DNA of 64,000 nucleotides from Rummeliibacillus suwonensis. GTDB taxonomy: Bacteria > Bacillota > Bacilli > Bacillales_A > Planococcaceae. Within the stretch, counting starts at the first letter, position 1; each line of letters starts with the position of its first letter. A program made the translations under genes and the position numbers. Below, one piece after another: positions 1 through 8,937 of the stretch. Location of the stretch: assembly GCF_007896435.1 (NCBI RefSeq), contig NZ_VCBL01000002.1, positions 310,001-374,000 of the forward strand. Direction: 5' to 3'. The notes beneath the pieces were generated by a model. That model was not told the origin of the DNA. It saw nothing but the letters and a program-made list of their open reading frames with translations, and did not search any database.

Positions 1-16
1 ACTTAATCTTCTTCAT
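1..16 (-). CDS. 5' end of a gene running off the left edge
   Basis: On the minus strand an ATG at 16-14 opens a frame reading MKKIK to the window edge. It is preceded at good spacing by AAGGGG (around 24-29). Only five codons are visible, so the product cannot be named. The only support is the start codon plus ribosome binding site. Confidence 0.35.
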
Positions 17-209
17 AAAATAACCCCTTTCACCCAATATTTTGAAACACTTACATAAATAATCCTAACATGATAGAATATTCTGAAAATGATGCAGGAG
101 TATGATTTTTGTTCTAACGAAAGTACCTAAATAAATGTTAAAATATAGGAATTTACTGTAAGAATTATTTAACAACTGTTAATAATTACATCTTTTATCG
201 ACAAAAAAA

Positions 210-244
210 GAGTCTCCCATTTGTTTTCTGGGAAACTCCTTTTA
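210..244 (-). terminator. Intrinsic terminator after ybaK
   Basis: Arms 210-219 and 229-238 (GAGTCTCCCA against TGGGAAACTC, one imperfect pair) form a hairpin. On the minus strand it is followed by a run of T residues (plus-strand A run 202-208). It lies about 60 bp beyond the ybaK stop. Confidence 0.75.
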
Positions 245-305
245 AAGGGACATGTATTTAGCACGATACCCCTGATTCTTAATATTATCAAGACAACGAT
301 GAAAT

Positions 306-788
306 TCAAGTAAGTGACGCGAATTTCCCCTCTGCTGCTTTGACAAGATTCTCTGGTGTAATAAGAATTTGCATACCGATCTTCCCTGCACTCACATACA
401 TTTCTTCCACTTGTTCAGCAGAAATATCGACAAATGTTGGATAATGCTTTTTCATGCCGATTGGTGAACAACCACCACGGATATAACCTGTGTTAGGGAG
501 CAAATCCTTTACATGAAGCATTTCAATCTTCTTTTCCCCAACAACTTTTGCTGCTTTTTTTAAATTCAATTCTTCAGCTACTGGGATCACAAAAACATAA
601 AGATTTCCTTTACCAGCCGTAGCCACGAGTGTTTTAAAAACTTTTTCTACAGGTTGATGGATCTTCTCAGCAACCGAAACACCATCTATTTTTCCTTCTT
701 CTACTTCATACTCCGCAAGTATATATGGGATCTTTTGTTGATCCAAGAGCCTCACTGCGTTTGTTTTTTGTATTTTATGTTTTGCCAC
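306..788 (-). CDS. ybaK: YbaK/EbsC-family Cys-tRNA(Pro) deacylase
   Basis: This 160-residue protein is a YbaK/ProX-domain editing enzyme, a family that hydrolyses cysteine mischarged onto tRNA-Pro in the cytoplasm. The family signature is visible as the GVSVAEKI / VFKTLVA region at residues 35-55, KKAAKVVGEKKIEML near 78-92, and the GYIRGGCSPIGMKK loop near 103-116. The length is normal for the family. The start is GTG at 788, preceded by AGAGGAAGTG; an in-frame ATG was not needed to cover the domain. It is monocistronic, with the next minus-strand gene 15 bp upstream, so co-transcription with the 804-1457 gene is possible. The terminator at 210-244 closes it. Identification is from sequence motifs and is fairly sure. 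Confidence 0.9.
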   Translation of the reverse strand: MAKHKIQKTNAVRLLDQQKIPYILAEYEVEEGKIDGVSVAEKIHQPVEKVFKTLVATAGKGNLYVFVIPVAEELNLKKAAKVVGEKKIEMLHVKDLLPNTGYIRGGCSPIGMKKHYPTFVDISAEQVEEMYVSAGKIGMQILITPENLVKAAEGKFASLT

Positions 789-803
789 AGAATATCACTT
801 CCT

Positions 804-1457
804 CTAGACAGCACGATAAATGGTTGGCTCTGTAAATTGGAATCGTTGTTTAGCCATTTGCATGTGGAAGGAATATAAAGAAATGGCCTTTTTAAAAAGA
901 CGCTGTTTCCCCTTTTCTTGTGCGATTGTAGCCCTATCCATTGCAGTAGTACTATCAGACTTTTCATGCTCACTCATTTGTATAACATTTGATAATTCGC
1001 TTTTTGGAGTAGATTGACCTTGTACTTTTTGAATTGTTTCGGTAGTAGTTGCAGCCACTTGTAGATCTTGTTCACTTGGGTTTTCAGAAGCTAATGCTGC
1101 ATCACGTACATCCTCTAAAATGGCAAGCGTTTGAGCATAAGTATCCTCCTGGGATGCCATGTTCGTTAATTGATTTGAAGATACCTCATTTTTCGCAGTC
1201 AAACTTGGATCTTCTTTTTGTACTACATAATCTTTCCTTTGTTGTAAATCGCGAATAGCCGCTTGAACTTCAGGTTGATGCTCTTTTTCTTTTTTTCCTG
1301 TCAATAAATCTACCAGTTCTTCAAGTGCTGGATTAAATTTAGGCTTAAAATATTGGGCGTTTTTTCTATAAGCATCATCTGCTGTTTTCTGACGAAGCGC
1401 TCTCTTACGATTCTCCATTTCAATATAACGATCATTTACAAGAGAAGTCACATTCAT
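804..1457 (-). CDS. Hypothetical Ala/Gln-rich protein, SprA-like central segment
   Basis: A 217-residue hydrophilic protein without signal peptide or membrane segment. The middle (roughly residues 115-160) reads AQTLAILEDVRDAALASENP followed by SEQDLQVAATTTETIQKVQ. This resembles the 'AALAPxxPSxQDxxVAAxA' stretch of the SprA-related (CJM1_0395-type) putative metallopeptidase family, but no HExxH motif is present, so I do not claim protease activity. The N-terminal third is basic with a conserved-looking YFKPKFNPALEELVDLLTGK stretch. The ATG at 1457 is chosen over the GTG at 1466 because AGAGGTGA ends 6 nt upstream of the ATG. It lies 15 bp upstream of ybaK on the same strand and may be co-transcribed. 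Function unknown. Confidence 0.65.
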   Translation of the reverse strand: MNVTSLVNDRYIEMENRKRALRQKTADDAYRKNAQYFKPKFNPALEELVDLLTGKKEKEHQPEVQAAIRDLQQRKDYVVQKEDPSLTAKNEVSSNQLTNMASQEDTYAQTLAILEDVRDAALASENPSEQDLQVAATTTETIQKVQGQSTPKSELSNVIQMSEHEKSDSTTAMDRATIAQEKGKQRLFKKAISLYSFHMQMAKQRFQFTEPTIYRAV

Positions 1458-1591
1458 GTCAATCACCTCTTTTCAAATATTTATATAGTTATTATCATAT
1501 TAGCAACAATATATGAGAGATAAAAATGTCTATTTTCTCAAATCCACCAATAATATTACAAGGGAAAATATAACTATTTATTGGTAGTTCT

Positions 1592-1950
1592 ATTAAACCT
1601 TTATATCTAAATGATTTTGTAATGCTTTGACCCTAGCATTATCGATTGGCTCTTTTTTCTTTTTCCCATACTTTTGAATATTACATTTAGCTACTTTAGT
1701 ATGACTTGATCATTTTTTACGACCTTCAAAAGTTGACCGTTTCCTGTATGACCATATGAACATACAAAAATACATCCAATATTTTTACCACATAATGCTG
1801 GTTTTAAGTAAATTGAGCAGTGATCACTGTTATATTCATATCTAAGCTTTTGTAGCTCATTTCAATATCTTTTTCTGTTTTTTAGAAAAACAATCATATT
1901 ATTAATAATAATCGGTTCTTTTTGCCAAACCTTTAACAATTTTATTTTAT
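1592..1950 (-). pseudogene. Decayed flavodoxin-fold relic
   Basis: On the minus strand, out-of-frame and stop-interrupted pieces can be read. One reads LKPALCGKNIGCIFVCSYGH followed by TGNGQLLKVVKND, and another reads VAKCNIQKYGKKKKEPIDNA. The first resembles the 'L.GK..g.f.syG..G.g' loop of flavodoxin-like oxidoreductases. At least two in-frame stops and a frameshift separate the pieces and no start can be assigned. The rest of 1467-1960 is AT-rich with nothing recognisable. The family assignment is tentative. Confidence 0.3.
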
Positions 1951-1963
1951 TTTTCATTTCCTT

Positions 1964-2351
1964 GAATCAATTTCATAATGCAAAATTCAGATGAAAAACA
2001 TGGACATTTCGAATCAACATGAACATTAATATTCAGAAGTTTTTGTTCCGCTCCAGACGGCGCTTTCCACGGGCTTGGCTTCAATCTCCTCGGGTCGACA
2101 CGATGTTGACCCCGAAGCCGTTGCCACAGGACGTGGCGAACTTAGGCTTTGTCCCTTAAAACGTTCTTGCGGGGCTTTCAGCTCAAGCTTTTCCCGTAGG
2201 ATTTTGAATAGGCCTCCTTGAACTCACACCGCACGAAGGAAATGCGCATGCATTTTCGAGGAGTCGCCATCTTCCGCTCCACAACTATCAAGATCAGTTA
2301 TTCTTAAATGTTCGTATTTTTTAAAAAGAAAATGATTTATGAAATTGATTC
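1964..2351. repeat. Type A inverted-repeat element, copy 1 (MITE-like)
   Basis: A 388-bp element bounded by imperfect ~45-bp terminal inverted repeats: left end GAATCAATTTCATAATGCAA at 1964, right end closing with TTATGAAATTGATTC at 2351. Both termini contain a C(A/G)(C/T)GNACATT-type inner segment. The centre (2041-2290) is GC-rich and highly structured, ending in GGAGCGGAA on both sides. A reverse-oriented copy of nearly the same length lies at 50307-50690 and matches over its full length, including the termini. No transposase is encoded. The boundary is defined by where similarity between the two copies stops. Confidence 0.8.
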
Positions 2352-2402
2352 CCTTAAAAAAGATTTTAAATAAAGTGAACTTCACAAGCAGTTAGTCAAA
2401 AG

Positions 2403-2447
2403 AAAAAACTGATTTTGGCAAAATTTTTCCAAAACCAGTTTTTTAAA
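2403..2447 (-). terminator. Terminator of the cnt operon
   Basis: Arms 2403-2418 and 2429-2444 (AAAAAACTGATTTTGG / CCAAAACCAGTTTTTT, one mismatch) form a 16-bp hairpin with A/T flanks about 70 bp beyond the cntE stop. It would work in either direction; on the minus strand it closes the nine-gene metallophore operon. Confidence 0.75.
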
Positions 2448-2513
2448 ATATAATTTTTTCACATCATATCAATTTTGCATACAAATCTTTTTTTTGCTAT
2501 ATATACGGATATT

Positions 2514-3689
2514 TTAATGTGCATTTTCCCTTTTTTCATAGGCAAACAGGACCATTAATAATCCTAAAACTGAACATATCCCATACATAAATGAATAAGA
2601 CGAAATGTCTGCGATCGGGCCCATAATAATACCCCCAAGCGAAACACCTAAATCGGCCATTGCAATAAACAACCCTAATAATATATTACGGTTATTTTGC
2701 TCTAAAACAAAGCTCAAATAGGTTGTTAATGTCGGGTAGATCAATGCTTGGGCTATTCCCATCAAAAATGCGCCAAGATAAAAGAAGATAGCACCCTCTC
2801 TTGACGCAAAGCTAATAGAATATGAAGCTAGTGCCAAAATAAACATCGCTCCCATCATGAAAACAGGGTGCCACTTACCATCTGAGGGTATTCGTTTTCT
2901 TAACGTAAAACGACCAATGACCACAACTGCTGCTTGAAGCATCAGATAAAGACCTGCGTTTCCCCTTTCAATTTCTTTGGCGTATAATGGGACAAAAGTT
3001 GTTACTGCTCCAAAAACGATAGAAGCCGTCAGCATTAAGACGCTACATTTGAATAAAAAAGGATTCTTTACTAATTCTCTAAAAGAGCTTAGAACATTCG
3101 CGTTTTGGTCAATAGCTGTTGATCGAGATTGTTCTTTTTTAGATTCTATCTTGATATTAAATCCAACCAAACCTGTAATGATTGCGATTCCTACCATCAC
3201 AACCATAAATAAGTCCATTCCTTGCTGCCATATACTTAGCGCTAAAATTGGTCCCAGTATACCCGGTATATAAGAGAACAACGAATAAAGTGAAATTCCT
3301 TGCGACCTATCCTCTTCCGGTAAAGCATCAATAATACCAATTTGTAAAGCCATAGAAAAGAAGGCTGTTGACACCCCTTGCATCATTCGGGCAATCAAAT
3401 ATCCCCCTAATCCTGTAAATGGATATAAAATCAAAGCAATACCATTGACAACTAAAATGATATGTAACACTTTTATGGGACCATGCTCTTGTATAATATG
3501 TCCTGCCCAAGGTCGAAAAAACATCGTTGTAAATAAATAAGCACCCATAATAACACCTATTGTTGTATTAGTAGCTCCTAATGCTCCCCCTTGTAAAGGG
3601 ATGATCACATTTAAAATGGCATTCGCACTAAAATAAAGAAGCACTAACAAATATAAGCGTAAAAATGGCCAAGACATAGCTCCTTTCAA
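2514..3689 (-). CDS. cntE: CntE-like MFS metallophore exporter
   Basis: A 12-segment major facilitator protein of 391 residues. In the staphylopine system CntE exports the newly made metallophore across the membrane; its position as last gene of a cntKLMABCDFE operon gives the assignment, since the sequence itself only shows an MFS permease (GAYLFTTMFFRPWAGHII loop 2-3 region, YLIARMMQGVSTAFFSM in segment 4-5). The start is placed at TTG 3689 because AAGGAG lies 8 nt upstream; an ATG at 3707 is also in frame but has no ribosome binding site. It starts 37 bp after the cntF stop. Followed by the 2403-2447 terminator. Confidence 0.85.
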   Translation of the reverse strand: MKGAMSWPFLRLYLLVLLYFSANAILNVIIPLQGGALGATNTTIGVIMGAYLFTTMFFRPWAGHIIQEHGPIKVLHIILVVNGIALILYPFTGLGGYLIARMMQGVSTAFFSMALQIGIIDALPEEDRSQGISLYSLFSYIPGILGPILALSIWQQGMDLFMVVMVGIAIITGLVGFNIKIESKKEQSRSTAIDQNANVLSSFRELVKNPFLFKCSVLMLTASIVFGAVTTFVPLYAKEIERGNAGLYLMLQAAVVVIGRFTLRKRIPSDGKWHPVFMMGAMFILALASYSISFASREGAIFFYLGAFLMGIAQALIYPTLTTYLSFVLEQNNRNILLGLFIAMADLGVSLGGIIMGPIADISSYSFMYGICSVLGLLMVLFAYEKRENAH

Positions 3690-3726
3690 AATTTTCTCTC
3701 CTTCCATTTCATGTTGCTATTTCTTT

Positions 3727-4470
3727 TTAAAATGTAATAAGATTGTGTAATAATTTTTTAGCATATAATGACTTTACATTTGGCAAATTATTTGTTTCAA
3801 TTGTTTCCTGAATCTGACCATCTTTGAAAATGATCATACGATCACAAATATAAGCTGCCGCTTGAATATCATGAGTAATAAAGATATATCCCATATCATA
3901 AGTAGCTTTTAATGCTTTTAGCAAATCAAGAATTTGCAGTTGAATAGATACATCCAGTGAGCTAATAGCTTCGTCTAAAAGGATAAATGTTGGTTCTGTT
4001 GCAATGGCACGTGCAATACATACCCTTTGAGCTTCTCCTCCCGATAATTCATGAGGATACCTATGCCTATATACTGGGGATAGACCAACTTGAATCAGCA
4101 ATTGGTCAATTAATCTAGTTAAATTTTTGTTGCTTTTATATATCTTTAAAGGCTCTAAAATTGCTTCTTCTACTGAAAAAAACGGATTAATGGAAGATCG
4201 ATAATCTTGAAACACAGCACTTATGTTTTCTTTTCGATTTTCCCTATCATAAATACTCTTTCCATCGATCTCAATAGAACCATTATCTGGTTTTTCCACA
4301 CCAATCAATAATCGGCCTAATGTTGATTTACCACTACCACTTTCACCAATAATTCCGAGACATTCCCCGCGATCGCATTCAAGATTTATATTCCTCAAAA
4401 TTCTCTGCTTATTATTTTTAAAAAATCCGTTCGTTCCATACGATTTATCTACATTATTAACTTTTAACAA
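3727..4470 (-). CDS. cntF: CntF-like ABC transporter ATPase
   Basis: A 247-residue Opp/Dpp-type ATP-binding subunit. Walker A is GESGSGKST (residues 43-51), the signature is ELSGGEAQR, Walker B is FILLDEAISSLD and the H-loop is FITHD. It pairs with CntD to energise metallophore-metal import. Note LLDEAISSLD rather than the usual DEPTSALD. The start is TTG at 4470, overlapping the last codons of cntD, with GAGGGAGAG upstream; the overlap implies translational coupling. The C-terminal oligopeptide-binding extension (about 20 residues) is short compared with most Opp ATPases, as in CntF. Confidence 0.88.
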   Translation of the reverse strand: MLKVNNVDKSYGTNGFFKNNKQRILRNINLECDRGECLGIIGESGSGKSTLGRLLIGVEKPDNGSIEIDGKSIYDRENRKENISAVFQDYRSSINPFFSVEEAILEPLKIYKSNKNLTRLIDQLLIQVGLSPVYRHRYPHELSGGEAQRVCIARAIATEPTFILLDEAISSLDVSIQLQILDLLKALKATYDMGYIFITHDIQAAAYICDRMIIFKDGQIQETIETNNLPNVKSLYAKKLLHNLITF

Positions 4471-5279
4471 TACAGGCTCTCCCTCATTACGTTTTTAAAA
4501 TTGTCACTTAATGCCCTGCGAGTGTTGATCAAATATTTTGTATATTCATGTTGTGGATTTACAAAGATTGTTTGCGTATCGTCTTGTTCCACCACTTCTC
4601 CATCTTTCATTACTAATACTTCGTCCGCGATCTTTTGTACAATCCCTAGATCATGTGAAATAAATATAATAGCGCTTTTCATATTTTGACGTATTTTCAT
4701 CAACTGCTCGACAACTTCATACTGTGAAATCGTATCCAATGCTGTGGTGGGCTCATCCGCAATCAGAACGTCCGGCTCTAACACAAGGGCCAGTGCAATC
4801 ATAATACGTTGTAGCATTCCACCTGATAATTGATGAGGATATTTATGCATAAGTTCTTTTGCATTTTTTAAATTGACACTTTCCATAGCTTGAATCATTT
4901 TTTGTTCAATTTCTTTCTCTTTCCAATCGAAATGTGTCTGCAGCGTTTCTTGCAAATGGACCTTTATCACACAAGAAGGATCGAAAGCGGTCATCCCATT
5001 TTGAAGAATCATATATAAATGTTTTCCTCTTTTTCTCCGCATCTGTCTTTCTGAAAGTTGATGCAATCCTTCATTTTTAAGAAAAATTTCACCTGTTTGC
5101 TGTAACGATCTTTTATTTAGTTTCATAATGGCTCTACAGGTTACAGATTTACCACTGCCACTCTCCCCTACAATAGCGAGACATCGACCTTCCTCTAATT
5201 TAAAAGATGTATTGTGTACAATGATGCGACCCGTGTGTATATCCCAAACATTCAAATTCTTTACTTCTAATATTTTCAT
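4464..5279 (-). CDS. cntD: CntD-like ABC transporter ATPase
   Basis: A 271-residue Opp/Dpp-family ATPase. Walker A GESGSGKSVT is near residues 36-45, the Q-loop is LQNGMTAFDP, the signature is LSGGMLQR, Walker B is VLIADEPTTALD, and the H-loop is FISHDLG. It is the second ATPase of the imported-metallophore ABC transporter, overlapping cntF by 7 bp and starting 3 bp after cntC. The C-terminal stretch around VNPQHEYTKYLI is typical of the oligopeptide/nickel transporter ATPase tail. The functional name comes from the operon order; the sequence alone would only say nickel/peptide ABC ATPase. Confidence 0.88.
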   Translation of the reverse strand: MKILEVKNLNVWDIHTGRIIVHNTSFKLEEGRCLAIVGESGSGKSVTCRAIMKLNKRSLQQTGEIFLKNEGLHQLSERQMRRKRGKHLYMILQNGMTAFDPSCVIKVHLQETLQTHFDWKEKEIEQKMIQAMESVNLKNAKELMHKYPHQLSGGMLQRIMIALALVLEPDVLIADEPTTALDTISQYEVVEQLMKIRQNMKSAIIFISHDLGIVQKIADEVLVMKDGEVVEQDDTQTIFVNPQHEYTKYLINTRRALSDNFKNVMRESLYC

Positions 5280-5282
5280 GAC

Positions 5283-6173
5283 TTATTTAGCCACCTCTTT
5301 TTCGTTCAACACTGTCTTAAAAGGTTTTAGCCCACTACGGTTCTTTGGCTTTCGTAATTGGGGATTTAACGCTACTTGTAAAGAGTCTGATAAAAAATTA
5401 AATGCTAAAACAACAATCACGATAGCGACACCAGGAGCAATCATTAACTCGGGACGAGTAAACATTACTTCTCTCGCTTCACTAAGCATCATTCCCCACT
5501 CTGGATTAGGCGCTTTAATTCCTAGTCCTAAAAAAGAAAGCCCTGATATTTGTAGAATCATCGATCCCATTGAACTACTTGCAGTTACTGCAATATCTGA
5601 AAAAGTGACCGGAAGAATATGTCTAGCAATAATATGAATATGTGAACGGCCAATTGCTCGAGCATATTTCACATAATCCAATTCAACATACTGCATAACA
5701 GAAGTTCGAATGATACGGGCGAACCAAGCCCATTTCATTAAGATAAAAGCGATCAATATATTTCCTAAACCTGGTCCCAAAATAGCGACGATAGCAATGG
5801 TAATCACATAAATTGGAAAGGACAACATCACATCACAAATCCTCATCACAATGGCATCTACATTTCCTCTAAAATAACCCGCTATGAACCCCATAATGGC
5901 TCCTATACAAACCGAAAGGATCAAGGCAACAAAAACCCATAGGATACTTGGGCGAATACCATAGAGCATTCTTGAAAGAATATCCCTTCCTAAATGATCG
6001 TTTCCTAATAAATACTCCCATGAAGGTGCTGCATAGCGAAGCTTCATATCCACAGCCAAAGGATCGTGAGGGGCAATGAAGGGGGCAAATACCCCCAACA
6101 ACATTACCAGCAAGATAAAAATGAAAGATGCCCTCCCTAATTTATCCCTATATAAATTTTTCACTACTTTCAT
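5283..6173 (-). CDS. cntC: CntC-like ABC transporter permease
   Basis: A 296-residue inner-membrane permease of the DppC/NikC type, with about six membrane segments. The N-terminal LLGVFAPFIAPHDPL stretch is typical of the family, followed by YLLGNDHLGRDILSRMLYG. The EAA loop is visible as YVKYARAIGRSHIHIIARHI near residues 190-210. The ATG overlaps the cntB stop by 4 bp (ATGA), so the two permeases are translationally coupled. It forms the transmembrane channel with CntB for uptake of the metal-loaded opine metallophore. Confidence 0.88.
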   Translation of the reverse strand: MKVVKNLYRDKLGRASFIFILLVMLLGVFAPFIAPHDPLAVDMKLRYAAPSWEYLLGNDHLGRDILSRMLYGIRPSILWVFVALILSVCIGAIMGFIAGYFRGNVDAIVMRICDVMLSFPIYVITIAIVAILGPGLGNILIAFILMKWAWFARIIRTSVMQYVELDYVKYARAIGRSHIHIIARHILPVTFSDIAVTASSSMGSMILQISGLSFLGLGIKAPNPEWGMMLSEAREVMFTRPELMIAPGVAIVIVVLAFNFLSDSLQVALNPQLRKPKNRSGLKPFKTVLNEKEVAK

Positions 6174-7111
6174 GAGTTATCATTCCTTATTCGAGGATTT
6201 AACGCAGCGTTCAAAATGTCTGAAATCATATTAAAAATAACAAAGGCGACTGCGACGATCAGAACATAGGCTTGAATAACTGGAAAATCTCTGCTCAAAA
6301 TAGCCTCTATACTTAGACTCCCTATTCCTGGCCATGCGAAAACATTTTCAACAACCACTGTCCCTCCTAGGATTATAGGAATAGACATACAAAATATTGA
6401 AATCGAGACCTGTAAAGAATTTCTCAAAATATGCATCGTAATTTTCTTTTCTGATAACCCTGAAGATCGACCATAAATTACATAATCTTCGTTTAAATTG
6501 TTTAACATTGCACTGCGAATCGTTCTAAAATAAATACCGATATACCCTAAAGAGGTTGCGATAACCGGCAAAATATAACTCTTCATTCCGCTCATCCCAC
6601 TGGTTGGCAATAAATCTAATTTAACCGAAAAGAATAAAATGAGTATTGCACCAAGCCAATACGTTGGTACAGCTGTTAACACGAACAAAACCGTCCGTAA
6701 AATACGATCTATTATCTTTCCTTCTTGAAGAGCACAAATCACACCCAATAAAACAGAAAAAAGAATAATTACCAAAGAAGAAACAACTGTAAGCTTTAAC
6801 GTATTGAAAAAAGAAGGTCCGACTAATTGCCACACTGACTCATTTTTCACATATGAATCACCAAAATCTAATTGTAAACAGTCCATTAGCCAATCAATAT
6901 ATTGAATGATGAACGGCTTATTTAGACCCAGCTTTTCATTTGTTTGTTCAATTAGCTCATCTGTAATAACAGGGACCTCCTGTGCTCGCAGTATCGCCTC
7001 GGCCGGTTCCATGGGAGAAAAGCTAATTAATACAAAGGTTAAAAAAGATACAGCCAGTAAAATTGGTACTGTGATAAGTATCCTTTTTACAATAAAGACT
7101 CCCATCGACAT
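6170..7111 (-). CDS. cntB: CntB-like ABC transporter permease
   Basis: A 313-residue DppB/NikB-type permease. The N-terminal membrane segment ILITVPILLAVSFLTFVLIS is followed by a long external loop, four further hydrophobic segments and an EAA loop (YVIYGRSSGLSEKKITMHIL). The end motif VFAWPGIGSLSIEAIL with RDFPVIQAYVL is diagnostic for this subunit. The start chosen is ATG 7111, directly after GGAAAGGAAA; a TTG at 7123 also lies in frame but lacks a ribosome binding site. It is separated from cntA by 57 bp and overlaps cntC. Partner permease in the metallophore importer. Confidence 0.87.
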   Translation of the reverse strand: MSMGVFIVKRILITVPILLAVSFLTFVLISFSPMEPAEAILRAQEVPVITDELIEQTNEKLGLNKPFIIQYIDWLMDCLQLDFGDSYVKNESVWQLVGPSFFNTLKLTVVSSLVIILFSVLLGVICALQEGKIIDRILRTVLFVLTAVPTYWLGAILILFFSVKLDLLPTSGMSGMKSYILPVIATSLGYIGIYFRTIRSAMLNNLNEDYVIYGRSSGLSEKKITMHILRNSLQVSISIFCMSIPIILGGTVVVENVFAWPGIGSLSIEAILSRDFPVIQAYVLIVAVAFVIFNMISDILNAALNPRIRNDNS

Positions 7112-7168
7112 TTTCCTTTCCAAATATCTTGTAATGAGTCAACATCATTCGTTAAGAGATTTCACCGC

Positions 7169-8764
7169 TTATTCAAAGTACATTTTTTCAAAAGGCAATT
7201 CATATTGTGTTTGTTCAAATGAAATCCCATTTAAACTTTTGGGAGCAATAACTGTTACATTACCATTTGTAATCGGTATAAAAATAGCTTCTTCATGAAC
7301 GGTTGTTAATATATCCTTGTATAATGCTTTTCTACTGTCTTCATCTGTAGATGTTAAAACATCTTCGATTTTTTGATAGAGCTGCTCTGCATTAGGTATC
7401 CCTTCAGTAGCATGCAAATAGGAAGACTCTGATGTAAACGCTGAGATCGTGCTTTGCGGATCATAGGCTAATCCCCACGTTTGGTTGAATAATAAATCAT
7501 AATCTCCTGTTGTTCTTCTATTAGCGATGGAAGATGATTCTTCTCCTACTAATTCTAAATTCATACCAATTTTTTTCAGTGAATCTTGAATCAATTCCCC
7601 TTGTGCTTTCTGCGATGGCGACGTACTATCGTAATAAAGCTTCATGGTCAATGGCTTTCCTTCTTTTTTCATTGCCGTTCCCTTTTCACTATTTTTCCAT
7701 CCTGCTTCCTCTAAAATTTCTTTTGCCTTATTCACATCATAGTCTCTTTTCTTTAATTCAACATTTGCATACGGCACATTAGAAGCAAAAAGTGTATCTG
7801 CTGCCTTAACAGTCCCACTAAAGATGTCACGGCTAATCGTCTCCCGATCAATCGCATGCCAAATTGCTTCACGTACGCTCCGTTCATGAACAGGACTATC
7901 TTTTTTCCCACTGTTAGCCACGATCATACTCGTATTCATTGGATTACTTCTCACTACTTGGTAATCCCCTGTTTTCGCCAATTGTTCCATTCCTTCAACA
8001 TTAATGCTGTCTGTTCCCCAATCATCTGTAAAAGTAAAATTCACTTCTCCTTTTTGTAAAGCTAAAAGTGTCGTTTCTCCAGCAGGGAGCACTTTTGCTG
8101 TGATTTTCTTGATTTTCGGCGCACCAGCCCAGTAGTCTTTATTTGCTTTAAAAATGGCATACTGATCGACCTTATGCTCTGTTAATTTATAAGGTCCTGT
8201 CCCATGGAATCCTTTAACGCCATCCTTTGTTCCACCATCCTTAAAATCTTTTGGCGAAAGAAAAACATAAGGGCGTGTCATTGATAATTCTTCTAATGTT
8301 GGATAATAAGCTTCCGATAAGGTCAATTTCACAGTGTATTCATCTGTAGCCTCTACATTTACAATCTTGGTCGATAATTTTATCCACGAATGTTTTTCTT
8401 TATTTTTTTGCACAGCATCAAAGTTTTTCTTCACTGCATCCGCATTAAATGGTTCTCCATCATGAAACTTTACGTCTTCTCTCAAATGGAATGTATAAGC
8501 CTTCCCATCCTCTGAAATATCCCAAGACTTTGCTAATAGTGGCTTAATGCCATCTTCTGTATTTTCTACTAAAGATTCATACACCATTCCTTGAGCCGAC
8601 ATAGAACCTGGATAGAGGTGAGGATTCATATCATTGATATCCTTTACTGTTGCATATGTTAACTCGTCTGACTTTTCTTTTTCCCCTTCTTTTGAGGTAG
8701 AGCATGCCGATATAACCGATAAAATTACAAAAATTGAAATCATCAACCAAGTTTTTTTAAACAC
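7169..8764 (-). CDS. cntA: CntA-like metallophore-binding lipoprotein
   Basis: A 531-residue family-5 extracellular solute-binding protein. A lipoprotein signal is clear: FKKTWLMISIFVILSVISAC with the lipidated Cys at residue 21. The mature domain shows the SBP_bac_5 pattern (NDMNPHLYPG, EDVKFHDGEPFNADAVKKNF, FHGTGPYKL). CntA homologues bind metal-opine complexes at the outer face and deliver them to CntBCDF. The start is a GTG at 8764 because AAGGAGAG lies just upstream; in-frame ATGs up to 8851 would put 29 hydrophilic residues before the signal peptide. It lies 173 bp downstream of cntM, a wider gap than elsewhere in the operon, so a local promoter is possible. Confidence 0.88.
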   Translation of the reverse strand: MFKKTWLMISIFVILSVISACSTSKEGEKEKSDELTYATVKDINDMNPHLYPGSMSAQGMVYESLVENTEDGIKPLLAKSWDISEDGKAYTFHLREDVKFHDGEPFNADAVKKNFDAVQKNKEKHSWIKLSTKIVNVEATDEYTVKLTLSEAYYPTLEELSMTRPYVFLSPKDFKDGGTKDGVKGFHGTGPYKLTEHKVDQYAIFKANKDYWAGAPKIKKITAKVLPAGETTLLALQKGEVNFTFTDDWGTDSINVEGMEQLAKTGDYQVVRSNPMNTSMIVANSGKKDSPVHERSVREAIWHAIDRETISRDIFSGTVKAADTLFASNVPYANVELKKRDYDVNKAKEILEEAGWKNSEKGTAMKKEGKPLTMKLYYDSTSPSQKAQGELIQDSLKKIGMNLELVGEESSSIANRRTTGDYDLLFNQTWGLAYDPQSTISAFTSESSYLHATEGIPNAEQLYQKIEDVLTSTDEDSRKALYKDILTTVHEEAIFIPITNGNVTVIAPKSLNGISFEQTQYELPFEKMYFE

Positions 8765-8937
8765 GATTTTCTCTCCTTTTCTCTTCAAAAACATATTATT
8801 CAATCCTGCACTACGGGTAATAAGACCAGATCCACCCATTTCAAGACTCAAGTAAAGCAGAGGACCAACTTATTAAGAGTCCGATTCAGCCAGTGAACAT
8901 TTCATCTTAGAAAAGCCCCTCAGCACTATATGAAATT

